Positions 24,617 to 34,518 of a DNA stretch of 64,000 nucleotides are shown here, piece by piece. How positions within the stretch are numbered: the first letter of the stretch is position 1; each line of letters starts with the position of its first letter. Source of the DNA: Compostibacter hankyongensis (GTDB lineage: Bacteria; Bacteroidota; Bacteroidia; Chitinophagales; Chitinophagaceae); NCBI RefSeq assembly GCF_039541075.1, contig NZ_BAABFN010000002.1:372001-436000 (forward strand), given 5' to 3'. The notes beneath the pieces were generated by a model. It did no database searches and was not told where the DNA came from. It saw nothing but the letters and a program-made list of their open reading frames with translations. The position numbers and the translations under genes are program-made.

Positions 24617-25723
24617 TCAGGTGGCGATCCTTGCATTTTTGCGCAGCCGGCTGAGGGCTTTTACAGCCGCTTCCGGGATAAGGCCGTGCCGGTCGGGCGG
24701 CACATCCAGCAATAGGTTGGCTCCCCGCCGGCGGATGGCTTTGTATGCACCGGAAAGATCGTCGTCGGATCTCGGGTCATCCCCTTCGACATAAAACCAT
24801 TCCTTACCGAGCGGAACGCATACTTCCCCGGGCATATAATATTTCTTGCCGTCTATGGTCCTCCATTTCTTATGACCGGATGCCGGCGGTATTGATCTTT
24901 CTATGGCAATAAGATCTGAGGGCCAGGCATAGTCCTTGTTGTATTCTTCCCCGTCGCTGATTCCGCTGTTCATCATGATCAGGGCATCCGGTTGCAAGCC
25001 GGCGATATGCTGGTATAAAAAGCTCCGGTAGCCTTGACCCAGCACCCCGGGGATATCGATCCAGACCTCTCCGATGGGTCCGTACCGGGTAAGGAGTTCG
25101 GTGAGCTGTGCGGTCTGAAAGGTCTGATACATCGAAGAAGTAAAGGGAGCAAGATCCTTTTGATCTCCGGTGGGAAAAGCGTTCATCACCGGAGACCATT
25201 TCAGGTCCGAGGGCGTCATGCTGCCGAACTTATGGTGGTTGTCCCAGGAGCAGTAATAGAAGCCGGGAAGTATACCGTATTTCCTGCACGCCTTTACAAA
25301 TGCAAGCACCACGTCCGTCTTGTTCGGGCTGCTCGCCACCGTATAATCGGTGTATTGGCTGGGCCAGAGGCAATGACCTGAAACATGCTTGGTGGTTAGA
25401 ACGGCATATTTCATTCCCGCTTCATGCGCCGTGGCGATCCACTGGTCCACGTCAAGCCGGTCGGGAGCATACCGCTCCGGATCTTCGGTTCCTTCAGGCA
25501 GTTCTTTTCCTACAAATGTGCTCATGCCAAAGTGGATGAACATACCATAGCCCAACGATTCCCATTGTTTGAGTTTGGACAGACTAAGCCGTTGGGCGCC
25601 ATTTACACCGGGATCGTCCGGGGTATTTGCCCCCCGGCTACCGGCAAAAGGGCTGCCGGTCAGCAAAGCCCCGGCTCCTACGGCAGAGGACCGGATAAAC
25701 CTTCTCCTGGATGGATCGGACAT
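24617..25723 (-). CDS. GH29-family alpha-L-fucosidase, Tat-exported
   Basis: This 368-residue glycosidase has a Tat signal (SRRRFIRSS, residues 5-13) and the GH29 features GYGMFIHFGMSTF, YAVLTTKHVSGHCLWPS and FYYCSWDNHH. Its probable nucleophile is the Asp in EVWIDIPG near residue 222. It ends soon after the catalytic barrel and lacks the extra C-terminal beta domain found in longer fucosidases. It would release L-fucose in the periplasm, inside the operon that also carries the lactone hydrolase. Related GH29-like proteins include enzymes on other L-sugars, so strict fucose specificity is not certain. Confidence 0.85.
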   Translation of the reverse strand: MSDPSRRRFIRSSAVGAGALLTGSPFAGSRGANTPDDPGVNGAQRLSLSKLKQWESLGYGMFIHFGMSTFVGKELPEGTEDPERYAPDRLDVDQWIATAHEAGMKYAVLTTKHVSGHCLWPSQYTDYTVASSPNKTDVVLAFVKACRKYGILPGFYYCSWDNHHKFGSMTPSDLKWSPVMNAFPTGDQKDLAPFTSSMYQTFQTAQLTELLTRYGPIGEVWIDIPGVLGQGYRSFLYQHIAGLQPDALIMMNSGISDGEEYNKDYAWPSDLIAIERSIPPASGHKKWRTIDGKKYYMPGEVCVPLGKEWFYVEGDDPRSDDDLSGAYKAIRRRGANLLLDVPPDRHGLIPEAAVKALSRLRKNARIAT

Positions 25724-25754
25724 AAGAGATGCTTTTTATACAAAATTGTGAAAA

Positions 25755-27392
25755 TTATTGCGGCCATCCCGGATTTTGTTTTAAGTGGGGATCTTTCAGG
25801 ATCTCGCTGTGCGGAATAGGCATCAGATACATCTTTTCCTCAAACTTCATGGGTTGCGGGTCAAACGGTTGATAGTCGTAGGTAAAATGGCCGTCGGCTT
25901 CCTTGGTGATAATGACCCCGTGGTATTTCATATCGTTCAGATAGGCGGTAGCCAGTTTCCATCTCCGCAGGTCCCAGTACCGTTTGTTTTCAAAACACAG
26001 CTCGACGTATCTTTCCTGGCGGATGACCTTTCTCATTTCATCCTGGTTCAGGCCTGCGGGAAGCGCTGCTGTGATGCCTGCCCGTTGGCGTATCTCATTC
26101 AGGGCGGCATATACGCCGGCATCTGGTCCTTCTGCTTCATTTTGCGCTTCCGCATAGTTTAATAATACTTCGGCGTAACGGATCTCTATCCATGGCTGCG
26201 TGCTTCCGTAACCGTAGTGATAGTTGGTGTTGCCGGGGTCTATGGCCTTGACGCAAAAATATCCCGTAAGGGTATTGAATACAGTGTTAGAGGGCACGGA
26301 ATCATAGTCTCTTCCGCCCCGGAAGACCCTTAGGGTAATGGTTTTCAGCGGCCCGCCGTTGGTTCCGCTGACCTGGGCGCCGTTATAGGCAATATCGGCA
26401 TAAAATCTGTCGTCCCTTCCCTCGTAAGGATGCTCCGGGTCATATCCGGAGCCGGGGTCGGTGATCAGCTTGCCGTTCTTCATGGGAAATGCGTCCACCA
26501 GCTCCTGGAGCGGGGAACATTGTCCTGCATCTCCGTTGGCAATGATAAGCGGTTTTACCTTTGCATCCAGCCCGTGGTATTTCTCCGGCATATGATATTC
26601 CACTTCAAAGATGGATTCGCTGTTGGAAGGATCCAGCCAGAGTTTTTTGAGATCGGGATACAGCGAATAGACGTGCAGGTCCATTACGGCCCGGCATGCC
26701 TCCGCTGCCTCCTTCCACCGCTGTGCCTGATGATCCGGATTGAACAATGGGCTTGCATAAAACAGCAGGGCCCTGCCTTTGATGGCCAGCGCCGCCCCTT
26801 TTGTCGCCCTTCCCTTGTCCGCCTCGGCAGGCAGGCGTTCTGCGGCGGCGTCCAGCTCATCGATAATGAAGGTAAAGCACTCATCTGCTGAATTTCTGGG
26901 AATCAGCAGGCTGTCGGAAAGCGATTGCGCTTCGGTGATCAGCGGAACGCCGCCATAGCGTTTTACCAGCCTGAAATAAAAGAAGGCCCTGAGGAATTTC
27001 ACCTCTCCGATCTCTCTCGTTTTTATACTGGAATCAATATCGGCGGTCTGGATATTTTTGAAGAACTCGTTGCATTTCCGGATAGCGCCATAGGTGCCGG
27101 CCCATATATCCATGGGATTATTGGTATCGTTCCAGTCTCCCAATATGATGGAATTGGGGCCGCCCGGGTAATTGCTTCTGGCCTCGTCCGCAATGTTATT
27201 GTAGGTGTTATAATCCCATCCGGGCAGGTCGTTATAGATATTGTTTATGTACAGCTGAACAAGGGATGCATCGCTCCACAGATCGGATGAGCTGATCGTT
27301 TCCGGATTGTTCCTGTTTAGAAAATCCTTTTTGCAGGTTGCGGCCGATATGGCTATTCCCAAAAGCAAGATAATGTATGTGCTGTTTTTCAT
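25755..27392 (-). CDS. SusD/RagB-family outer membrane lipoprotein
   Basis: This 545-residue surface glycan-binding lipoprotein has a lipoprotein signal ending AATC (Cys20) and family features including EVKFLRAFFYFRLVKRYGGV (TPR region), NEIRQRAGI, and the ending LMPIPHSEILKDPHLKQNPG. It starts 18 bases after the susC stop. It would bind the rhamnose/fucose-bearing oligosaccharide and pass it to the SusC porin. Confidence 0.94.
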   Translation of the reverse strand: MKNSTYIILLLGIAISAATCKKDFLNRNNPETISSSDLWSDASLVQLYINNIYNDLPGWDYNTYNNIADEARSNYPGGPNSIILGDWNDTNNPMDIWAGTYGAIRKCNEFFKNIQTADIDSSIKTREIGEVKFLRAFFYFRLVKRYGGVPLITEAQSLSDSLLIPRNSADECFTFIIDELDAAAERLPAEADKGRATKGAALAIKGRALLFYASPLFNPDHQAQRWKEAAEACRAVMDLHVYSLYPDLKKLWLDPSNSESIFEVEYHMPEKYHGLDAKVKPLIIANGDAGQCSPLQELVDAFPMKNGKLITDPGSGYDPEHPYEGRDDRFYADIAYNGAQVSGTNGGPLKTITLRVFRGGRDYDSVPSNTVFNTLTGYFCVKAIDPGNTNYHYGYGSTQPWIEIRYAEVLLNYAEAQNEAEGPDAGVYAALNEIRQRAGITAALPAGLNQDEMRKVIRQERYVELCFENKRYWDLRRWKLATAYLNDMKYHGVIITKEADGHFTYDYQPFDPQPMKFEEKMYLMPIPHSEILKDPHLKQNPGWPQ

Positions 27393-27410
27393 GATCGGAT
27401 GAGTAAAGCA

Positions 27411-30400
27411 TTAAAAACTGAGGTTGAGCCCGGCATTGAACATTCTTTGCTGCGGATAATATTCCCCTTCCCCGCTTTCGGCTTCGGGGTCGAATATCTT
27501 TAACTGGGAAACGGTAAGCAGGTTGTATCCTGACAAATAGACTTTCAGGTTATCAATGCCCAGGTCTTTTAGACGGGCGCCCTTGAAGGTATATCCCAAT
27601 TCTACGGATTTCAGCCGCCCGTAGCCGTTCTTCTTCAGCCATATATCGGAATCCCGGTCGTTGACGGACCTGGAGTTGACCCAGGACAGCGGGTATTTTG
27701 CATCCGGGTTATCTTTGGACCAGTAGTCCAGCAGATAAGTGAACGTATTGAAATAGCTGTTGGAAAACATGACCCTTCCCCTGCCGGTAAGCATAAGATT
27801 GCTCATCGTGGCTCCCTGGATCAACATATTCAGATTGAAATTTTTCCAGGATGCTCCGATATTCAGTCCGAATATGATCTTTGGAGTCCCGTTATTCTTT
27901 GAGAGCACGATCTGGTCATTTGAGGTAATGGCGCCATCCCCGTCCACGTCCTCGTAGCGGATGTCGCCTGCCATGGCTGTTTCACCGAACTCCTTTCCGT
28001 CATACCATTGCTGAGCTTCCTCATCGGTTTGAAAAATGCCCAGCGCCTTATAACCCGACCGGAACCCCACGGGCTTTCCAAGCTGCTTCACATAATCAGG
28101 CGCGCCCGGTGGGTCGTCGATCTGCACGACCTTGTTAATGGCATAGCTGACCATCCCCTTCAGCTGGTATTGCAGCTTTCCTATGCGGTGAACATGGCTC
28201 AGGGAGAGCTCGAACCCCTTGTCGTTCATCTGGGCATAATTCACACTGGGTAATGTCCTGCCGAAAGTGGACGGCACGGATCGCACCTGGCTCCACAGGA
28301 TATCATACGTGTGTTTATAGAAATAGTCAAATTCAAATCCCAGCTGACCGTCCCATAGCGTCCCGTCCAGTCCTATATCGCTTATGGACGTTTTTTCCCA
28401 GGTGATATCGGGATTCGGAAAAACCCCGTAATATGCATTGATCTGTGGTACGCCTCCGAATACAGGTCCTGCACCGCTTTGCAGGGTATACAGCTCTTCA
28501 TACTGGAACGGTGAAACCCGGTCATTTCCGAGCAGGCCCTGTGAAGCTCTGAGCTTCAGGTTGCTGATAAAGGCGAGACCGGGATTATCCCTGATAAAGG
28601 GTTCTTCTGAGATATTCCATCCTGCCGATATATCGGGGAAAAACCCAAACCTTCTTCCTTTGGGAAACTTATAGGAGCCGTCATACCTGAAGGCCACCTC
28701 AAAAAGATATTTTCTGGCATAATCATAGTTAAAGCGGCCGACGATGCTTTGCCGGGCGTCGGTAAGGATGCCATAACCGGAGATGGTCTGGTTTTCGGAT
28801 CCGCTTGCAAAAAGCTGATCCTTGATGTTTGAAGGGAAATCTGCCTTGGAACCGTTGAGGTTATCTCCTCCCCCGTCGGATTGCTCGGCCAGCAGCAGGC
28901 CTGTTATATTGCTTTTCCCGAATGAACCGGTATATTCCAGAGAAAGGTTAAATGTGCTGTTGTAAAGTTGCTGATAGGTCTCGTTGAGATAGGTCGGGGC
29001 ATCCACTACTTTGGTTCCGATGATATTTCCCGACTCATCTTCGTCATACATGGTGTATGGAGTGAAGAATTTTTTATCAAAGTCATATTCCTTGTGCCAG
29101 GAGGCCGTTCCTCCGAGTACCAGCCCCTGGGTAATAAAAGGCAGCTTTTGCCTGAACGACAGGGTGCCGTTGAACAGGTTGTCGGTGTTCTGGATATATC
29201 CGGACTGGTGGACCATTGCCCAGGGATGGGCGCCGGTGGTGTTGCGGGGCGTTCCGTCGTTGTTGAAAGCCTTCCGGGTGGGATCCTGCACCTTGGTTAT
29301 AAAAAAGATGTAATTGGCGTCATAGCCCGGAGATGCGGATTTTTCCTGGCGGCCATCCAGCTGAAGCGTCACGGTCAGGTTTTTACTGATATCCGCATCA
29401 ATATTGCTCCTGAAATTATACCGCTTGAAATTGATGCCGCTGTACATACCATCCTGGTCCACAAAGCCGGCAGAGGCAAAATAGCGGATGTGCTGGGATC
29501 CGCCGCTCAGGGTCAGGTTATGATGGGTGACGAATGATCTGTTTTTAAAGGTAAGCGCATACCAGTCGGAGCCATCCCTGCCGCTCCGGTAGTCGTCCAG
29601 TTGCTTTTCGGTATAGAACTGGGGCGCCTGGGATGGATTAGACGGATCATAACCCTGGTTGATGAGGGCATCATTGTGGGTTTTTGCATATTGGTAGGCA
29701 GACATCACTTTGGGATACAGCGTAGGTTCCTGGAACCCGAAATCTGCCCGGTAGGTGATCTCCGGACTGCCGGTCTTCCCGTGTTTGGTGGTTATTAAAA
29801 AAACGCCGTTGGCGGCCCTTGCGCCGTACACCGCAGCAGAGGCATCTTTTAAAATGGTTATGCTGGCGATCTCTGCCGGGTCAATCTGTGAAAAATCGCT
29901 GCGGACCACCCCGTCCACCACGACCAGGGGACTGTTATCGTTTAAGGAGCCCATCCCCCGGATCGTAAAGTTTGATCCTTCTCCCGGTCGTCCGTTGGGA
30001 TTTACGGCGATCACGCCGGGAAGCCTTCCGGACAGGTTGTTGGTGATATTGGGTGCGGGAGAGGACTGCAGCTCGTCTCCCGAGATGGAAGAAATAGCCC
30101 CGGTGACATTCATTCTCTTTTGCGTGCCATATCCCACCACCACCACTTCGTTCAGGCCGCTTGTAGCAGTCTTCATGGTCATATTGATCTCAGGGTTTGT
30201 TTGTACAGCAACCTCACCCGCATCATATCCTACATAGGAAAAGACAAGCGTATCCCCGCGGCCCGCTTTTATTTCGTAATGCCCGTTCGGATCGGTTACG
30301 GTTCCCCGGTCCGTCCCTTTAACCTGTACGGAAACACCGACGAGCGGGTCGGGAGGCGTTTGTGTGCCCACCACCTTTCCGTGTACCTGATCAGCCCCGG

Positions 30401-30518
30401 CAGGGACCTGCGCATGCGCGGCAGTATATAGCATGGCGGTCAATAATGGGAGGAAAATCCTGAAGGGGCGGGTTTTCGCAGCAGCCGGCTTCTTGCCTGT
30501 AGATGAGGATCGCATCAT
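27411..30518 (-). CDS. SusC/RagA TonB-dependent glycan importer
   Basis: This 1035-residue outer membrane transporter has a signal peptide (about 1-36), a CarboxypepD_reg-like domain (about 44-115), a TonB plug with LNEVVVVGYGTQ and LVVVDGVVRSDF, and a C-terminal barrel ending in MFNAGLNLSF. It lacks the STN domain of the transporter at 9386, in keeping with control by the AraC regulator rather than an ECF sigma factor. It begins only 8 bases after the IlvD-type dehydratase gene, so metabolic enzymes and importer are expressed as one unit. Confidence 0.95.
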   Translation of the reverse strand: MMRSSSTGKKPAAAKTRPFRIFLPLLTAMLYTAAHAQVPAGADQVHGKVVGTQTPPDPLVGVSVQVKGTDRGTVTDPNGHYEIKAGRGDTLVFSYVGYDAGEVAVQTNPEINMTMKTATSGLNEVVVVGYGTQKRMNVTGAISSISGDELQSSPAPNITNNLSGRLPGVIAVNPNGRPGEGSNFTIRGMGSLNDNSPLVVVDGVVRSDFSQIDPAEIASITILKDASAAVYGARAANGVFLITTKHGKTGSPEITYRADFGFQEPTLYPKVMSAYQYAKTHNDALINQGYDPSNPSQAPQFYTEKQLDDYRSGRDGSDWYALTFKNRSFVTHHNLTLSGGSQHIRYFASAGFVDQDGMYSGINFKRYNFRSNIDADISKNLTVTLQLDGRQEKSASPGYDANYIFFITKVQDPTRKAFNNDGTPRNTTGAHPWAMVHQSGYIQNTDNLFNGTLSFRQKLPFITQGLVLGGTASWHKEYDFDKKFFTPYTMYDEDESGNIIGTKVVDAPTYLNETYQQLYNSTFNLSLEYTGSFGKSNITGLLLAEQSDGGGDNLNGSKADFPSNIKDQLFASGSENQTISGYGILTDARQSIVGRFNYDYARKYLFEVAFRYDGSYKFPKGRRFGFFPDISAGWNISEEPFIRDNPGLAFISNLKLRASQGLLGNDRVSPFQYEELYTLQSGAGPVFGGVPQINAYYGVFPNPDITWEKTSISDIGLDGTLWDGQLGFEFDYFYKHTYDILWSQVRSVPSTFGRTLPSVNYAQMNDKGFELSLSHVHRIGKLQYQLKGMVSYAINKVVQIDDPPGAPDYVKQLGKPVGFRSGYKALGIFQTDEEAQQWYDGKEFGETAMAGDIRYEDVDGDGAITSNDQIVLSKNNGTPKIIFGLNIGASWKNFNLNMLIQGATMSNLMLTGRGRVMFSNSYFNTFTYLLDYWSKDNPDAKYPLSWVNSRSVNDRDSDIWLKKNGYGRLKSVELGYTFKGARLKDLGIDNLKVYLSGYNLLTVSQLKIFDPEAESGEGEYYPQQRMFNAGLNLSF

Positions 30519-30526
30519 GTTATCTT

Positions 30527-32233
30527 TTAGCTTTTGGCAGAAATATCATCGTATAGACGATCCGTGACGCACCCTGTGGATGCGGAGGATACGGTCATAC
30601 TGTATTTATATAAGACACCTTTCCGGTATTTCAATTCAGGGGCTTTCCATGCCTTTTTTCTCAATACGATCTCCTGTTCAGACAACTTTGCCGCTATACT
30701 GTTGTGCAAAGCATCTATGGTAATGATGTCCCCGTCTTTTAGCAGGGCGATCAGTCCCCCCTCGTAGGCTTCCGGCGTAATATGCCCTATCACGAAGCCA
30801 TGTGTCCCGCCCGAAAACCTTCCGTCGGTGATCACCGCGACATTTTTACCCAGCCCCGATCCCATGATGGCTGCGGTAACCTTCAGCATCTCCGGCATAC
30901 CCGGTCCGCCCTTCGGACCTTCGTACCGGATCACAATCACATCGCCGGAGGATATTTGCTTTAATTCAATGGCGCGGATGGCGGCAAATTCGTCATCGAA
31001 TACCCTGGCCGGTCCTTCGAATTTTTCTCCCTCTTTGCCCGTGATCTTGGCTACTGCCCCTTCAGGGGCCAGATTCCCGTAAAGGATCTGCAGATGACCG
31101 GTGGACTTGATCGGCTTGTTAAAGGGTTGCAATATTCCGGATCCCTCATTCAGCGAGGGCACCCCTTCGAGGTTGTCCGCCAGCGTACGGCCGGTTACGG
31201 TGAGGCAGCGGCCGTCCAGCAATCCGGCTTCCAGCAAGCGCTTCATGACGGCGGGCGTACCGCCGGCATCATAGAGGTCTTCCATCAGATACCGGCCGCT
31301 GGGCTTCATGTCGGCCAGCAGCGGCGTGGCATTGCTGATCCGCTGGAAGTCCGATAATTGTAATGATATGTCGGCTGCCTGCGCAATGGCCATCAGGTGC
31401 AGTACGGCATTCGTGGATCCCCCCAGTGCGATCACCAGGGTGATCGCATTTTCAAAGGAAGCCGCAGTAAGGATATCCGACGGCTTTATATCTTCCGCCA
31501 GCAGGTGATAGAGGGCGTTTCCTGCCTGCCGGCATTCCCGTTCTTTTTCCGGGCTTAAGGCCGGATTGGAAGAGCTGTACGGGAGGCTGAGCCCGAGGGC
31601 TTCGATCGCAGCAGACATGGTATTGGCCGTGTACATGCCGCCACAGGCGCCTGCCCCGGGGCAGGCGTGGCGGATGATCCCTTCAAAATCCTCCTGAGAA
31701 AGCTCCCCGGCTATTTTTTGGCCGTAAGCTTCCAGCGTGGAAAGGATATTGATCTTCCGTTCCTTGTACAATCCCGACCGGATGGTCCCCCCGTATACCA
31801 TGATGGAAGGCCGGTTCAGCCGGCACATGGCCATGACAGCGCCCGGCATATTTTTATCGCAGCCCATAATGGCAATCAGGCCGTCATACCATTGCGCGTT
31901 CACCACGGCTTCTATCGAATCCGCGATAATATCGCGGGAAGGAAGCGAGTACCGCATGCCGGTCGTTCCCATCGTAAGGGCGTCGCCTACCCCGATAGTA
32001 TTAAAGATCAGCCCTACCATGCCGGACTCGGAGACGGCGTGTTTCACCAGACCGGCCAGATCATTGAGATGCATGTTGCAGGGGTTTCCTTCAAACCATG
32101 AGCTGACAATGCCGGCCTGCGCTTTTTTTAGGTCTTCCCGGGTGAGGCCCGCTCCGTGCAGCATGGCCCTGGAAGAAGGCTGGCTCATATCTTCGGTAAG
32201 GACGCTGCTGTATTTGTTCAGTTTCTTTGACAT
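30527..32233 (-). CDS. IlvD/Edd-family dehydratase (probable sugar-acid or dihydroxy-acid dehydratase)
   Basis: This 568-residue iron-sulfur enzyme has the three cluster cysteines of the family at Cys52 (PCNMH), Cys125 (GCDKNMP) and Cys197 (CPGAGACGG), and VIALGGSTNAVLHL. The start at 32233 was taken because family sequence begins at MSKKLNKYSS. Overall it is closest in motifs to IlvD (dihydroxy-acid dehydratase). No valine/isoleucine genes are near; it is set between a Gfo/Idh oxidoreductase and SusC in a PUL with a sugar lactonase. This suggests dehydration of L-fuconate or L-rhamnonate to the 2-keto-3-deoxy acid. A true IlvD role cannot be excluded. Confidence 0.85.
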   Translation of the reverse strand: MSKKLNKYSSVLTEDMSQPSSRAMLHGAGLTREDLKKAQAGIVSSWFEGNPCNMHLNDLAGLVKHAVSESGMVGLIFNTIGVGDALTMGTTGMRYSLPSRDIIADSIEAVVNAQWYDGLIAIMGCDKNMPGAVMAMCRLNRPSIMVYGGTIRSGLYKERKINILSTLEAYGQKIAGELSQEDFEGIIRHACPGAGACGGMYTANTMSAAIEALGLSLPYSSSNPALSPEKERECRQAGNALYHLLAEDIKPSDILTAASFENAITLVIALGGSTNAVLHLMAIAQAADISLQLSDFQRISNATPLLADMKPSGRYLMEDLYDAGGTPAVMKRLLEAGLLDGRCLTVTGRTLADNLEGVPSLNEGSGILQPFNKPIKSTGHLQILYGNLAPEGAVAKITGKEGEKFEGPARVFDDEFAAIRAIELKQISSGDVIVIRYEGPKGGPGMPEMLKVTAAIMGSGLGKNVAVITDGRFSGGTHGFVIGHITPEAYEGGLIALLKDGDIITIDALHNSIAAKLSEQEIVLRKKAWKAPELKYRKGVLYKYSMTVSSASTGCVTDRLYDDISAKS

Positions 32234-32298
32234 AAAACAATGCTCCGCTATATCGGTGTTTGGATTTAATGGAATGAAAAATGCCGGCCGCCCCGTGC

Positions 32299-33384
32299 TT
32301 ACGGCGAAGGTATCATGGTCCCGCCGGCATCGCTTGAAGCGTAGGCTGACTCCACTAACTGCATGGTACGGTAAGCGCTGCTGACATGATTGATCAGTAT
32401 CGTTTGGGACCCTTCCGTATAGCACATCAGATTGGCCATGGAACCGATAAAGGCATCCGGGAACCAGGTCCCTTTCAGCCGAACGGATTTCCATTCGGGC
32501 TTTTTTTCTTTTTCAAGCAGTACATATTCGAAGGTATCCGGTACGCCGCTGGGATAATCCAGATTCATCCCCAGTGTGGTCCGGATCGCGCCTTTTGTGC
32601 CTTCGAACTTGATAAAAGAATCCTGGTATTTGAGCCCGAACTCATGCCCGTGATTGGTATTGATAAAAGCCCGGATGATATCGTCGTATTCCAGCAGGAT
32701 AACAGAACGGGTCGATGCCAGCTGCATCATTTTGGGATGTTTTAAGGTTTTGGCGTATATCCCCAAAGGCTCACCGAAAAAATACCGCATCATATCCATA
32801 TAATGAATGCTGTGATAAAGCATCTCCATGCGGGGAATGCCATACAGGAATTTCCATAGATGCCAGGGGTGGTAGATGTTCATCCTGATCTCCATATCAT
32901 GAAGATCACCGATCAGGCCCTGGTCTATCATTGCTTTTGCCAGCTGCACTGCAGGGATGAACCGCATCTGGAAATTTACCGCAGCGGTGAATGCTTTATC
33001 CTCGCAGATTTTCAGGATCTCCACCGCTGCGGCTATGGTTTCACCCATAGGCTTTTGTATCATTACCGTGGCTTTATCGGGCAAGCCCTTTAATACGCCG
33101 GGGATGGCAGAGGCGGGTACGGCCACATCAAATATGGTTTCCCCGGGTACGGCATTTACGAGCTGTTCCTGGCTCTCATAGATCTTGCCGATGTCAAAAT
33201 TCCGGGCAAGCTGTGCTGCCTTTGAAAAAACAGGGTCGTAAATACCCGTCACCTTCCATCCCGCCTTTGCATAGGCCGGCAAATGCCCGTCGTGCACGAT
33301 GCCGCCGGCGCCGATGATGGCGATGGGCCCCGGATGGAGGGGCATTTGAGGTTGGTAGTTTATATTAGCCGGAGTTTCCATCAT
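32299..33384 (-). CDS. Gfo/Idh/MocA-family NAD(P)-dependent oxidoreductase
   Basis: This 361-residue protein has the Rossmann start IAIIGAGGIVHDGHLPAYAK (residues about 21-40), GIYDP after the next strand, and EKPMGE-like IQKPMGETIAAA, the substrate-domain hinge of the Gfo/Idh family. Such enzymes oxidise or reduce sugars, sugar lactones or inositols. As the first gene of the rhamnose/fucose operon it is a candidate sugar 1-dehydrogenase feeding the lactonase. The first codon may be the ATG at 33384 or the next one, 3 bases later. Confidence 0.87.
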   Translation of the reverse strand: MMETPANINYQPQMPLHPGPIAIIGAGGIVHDGHLPAYAKAGWKVTGIYDPVFSKAAQLARNFDIGKIYESQEQLVNAVPGETIFDVAVPASAIPGVLKGLPDKATVMIQKPMGETIAAAVEILKICEDKAFTAAVNFQMRFIPAVQLAKAMIDQGLIGDLHDMEIRMNIYHPWHLWKFLYGIPRMEMLYHSIHYMDMMRYFFGEPLGIYAKTLKHPKMMQLASTRSVILLEYDDIIRAFINTNHGHEFGLKYQDSFIKFEGTKGAIRTTLGMNLDYPSGVPDTFEYVLLEKEKKPEWKSVRLKGTWFPDAFIGSMANLMCYTEGSQTILINHVSSAYRTMQLVESAYASSDAGGTMIPSP

Positions 33385-33413
33385 AAGACGTTGAGATAAT
33401 TTCGAACGTAGAG

Positions 33414-33421
33414 CAAATTTA
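33414..33421 (-). promoter_or_regulatory. Candidate -7 element of the rhamnose/fucose operon
   Basis: TAAATTTG on the minus strand matches TAnnTTTG exactly, 30 bases before the Gfo/Idh ATG. There is no good -33 box 20 bases upstream, which would fit a promoter that needs an activator such as the divergent AraC protein. Confidence 0.4.
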
Positions 33422-33577
33422 TTTTCCCGGACCGGCGCATGCCCACACTTTTTACGGGTTTATCTATACTATTTTGCCTTTTTGGGCGTCTTCCTGATAA
33501 AACACCTTATATTAGTGTGGATCAGCTGAATATCTCTGAACGCTTGCATTATAAAACACGCTAAATTATCGGTGGCC

Positions 33578-34456
33578 ATGAAAGCAATACTTCAGAAAGT
33601 GCCGGTGACTTCCGACACTTCTTTTGCCGTGCAGGAATTCAGATCGCCGTACTTTAGTCTACCCTGGCATTTCCATCCGGAGTGTGAGCTTGTGCTGATA
33701 ACACAGGGAACAGGAAAACGGTTTGTAGGAGATCATATTGCCTGTTTTGAGCCGGGAGACCTCGTATTGCTGGGTCCTAATTTACCGCATTGGTACCGTA
33801 GCGATGCGGCTTATTATGAAGACAATCCGGAACTCAGGGCGGCCTCCCTTGTCATTCAGTTCCCCCCGGACTTTGCCGGCGGGTCCTTCCTGGAGCTGCC
33901 GGAAGCGGAGGACATCGGCGAGCTGCTGAAAAAAGCTGTTCTGGGCGTTGAGATCCTCGGGAAAACAAGGAGATCCGTCATATCCATGATGCAGACGCTA
34001 TGCAACTTAAAGGGTATGGACAGGTTGCTGTGTTTGCTTGCTATATTAAATACGGTAAGCGCTTCGGATGAGATTCGTGCGCTTTCGAGCCCCGGCGTTA
34101 CCGGTGTGCAGCTCAAGGACTCTATCCGTGTCAACCGGATATATGAATACGTCATGAGCCATTATACAAAGCCCATCCGGCTGCAGGAGGTAGCCGCCGT
34201 GGTCAACATGTCCCCTTCCGCTTTTTGCCGTTACTTTAAGACCAGGACGCGCAAAAACTTTATTCTTTTTCTGAATGAGATCAGGATCGGACATGCCTGT
34301 AAGCTATTGATCGAAGGAGATTACAGCATCACCGAGATCTGTTACATGAGCGGCTATAATAATGTGGCATTCTTTAACCGCCAGTTTAAAGCGCTTAAAG
34401 GCAAAACCCCCAAGGAGTTCAGGCGGGAATATTTGGGCAGGTTTATTGCCGGATAA
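33578..34456 (+). CDS. AraC-family transcriptional regulator with cupin sensor domain
   Basis: This 292-residue protein has an N-terminal cupin fold (LPWHFHPECELVLITQGTGK, PGDLVLLGPNLPHW) for sugar binding and a C-terminal pair of HTH motifs (PIRLQEVAAVVNMSPSAFCR and ITEICYMSGYNNVAFFNRQF). Cupin-AraC proteins of this type control rhamnose and other sugar genes. It is divergent from the long operon, across a 193-base region that holds the operon's candidate promoter, and lies 62 bases before a GH43 gene. It is the likely activator of both. The start at ATG 33578 is preferred over the GTG two codons earlier. Confidence 0.9.
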   Translation: MKAILQKVPVTSDTSFAVQEFRSPYFSLPWHFHPECELVLITQGTGKRFVGDHIACFEPGDLVLLGPNLPHWYRSDAAYYEDNPELRAASLVIQFPPDFAGGSFLELPEAEDIGELLKKAVLGVEILGKTRRSVISMMQTLCNLKGMDRLLCLLAILNTVSASDEIRALSSPGVTGVQLKDSIRVNRIYEYVMSHYTKPIRLQEVAAVVNMSPSAFCRYFKTRTRKNFILFLNEIRIGHACKLLIEGDYSITEICYMSGYNNVAFFNRQFKALKGKTPKEFRREYLGRFIAG

Positions 34457-34518
34457 GTTGCAAATTTGCAGGCTGGCATCGTAATCGATGTCTTTTTGTG
34501 GATGTAATTGTTAACATA

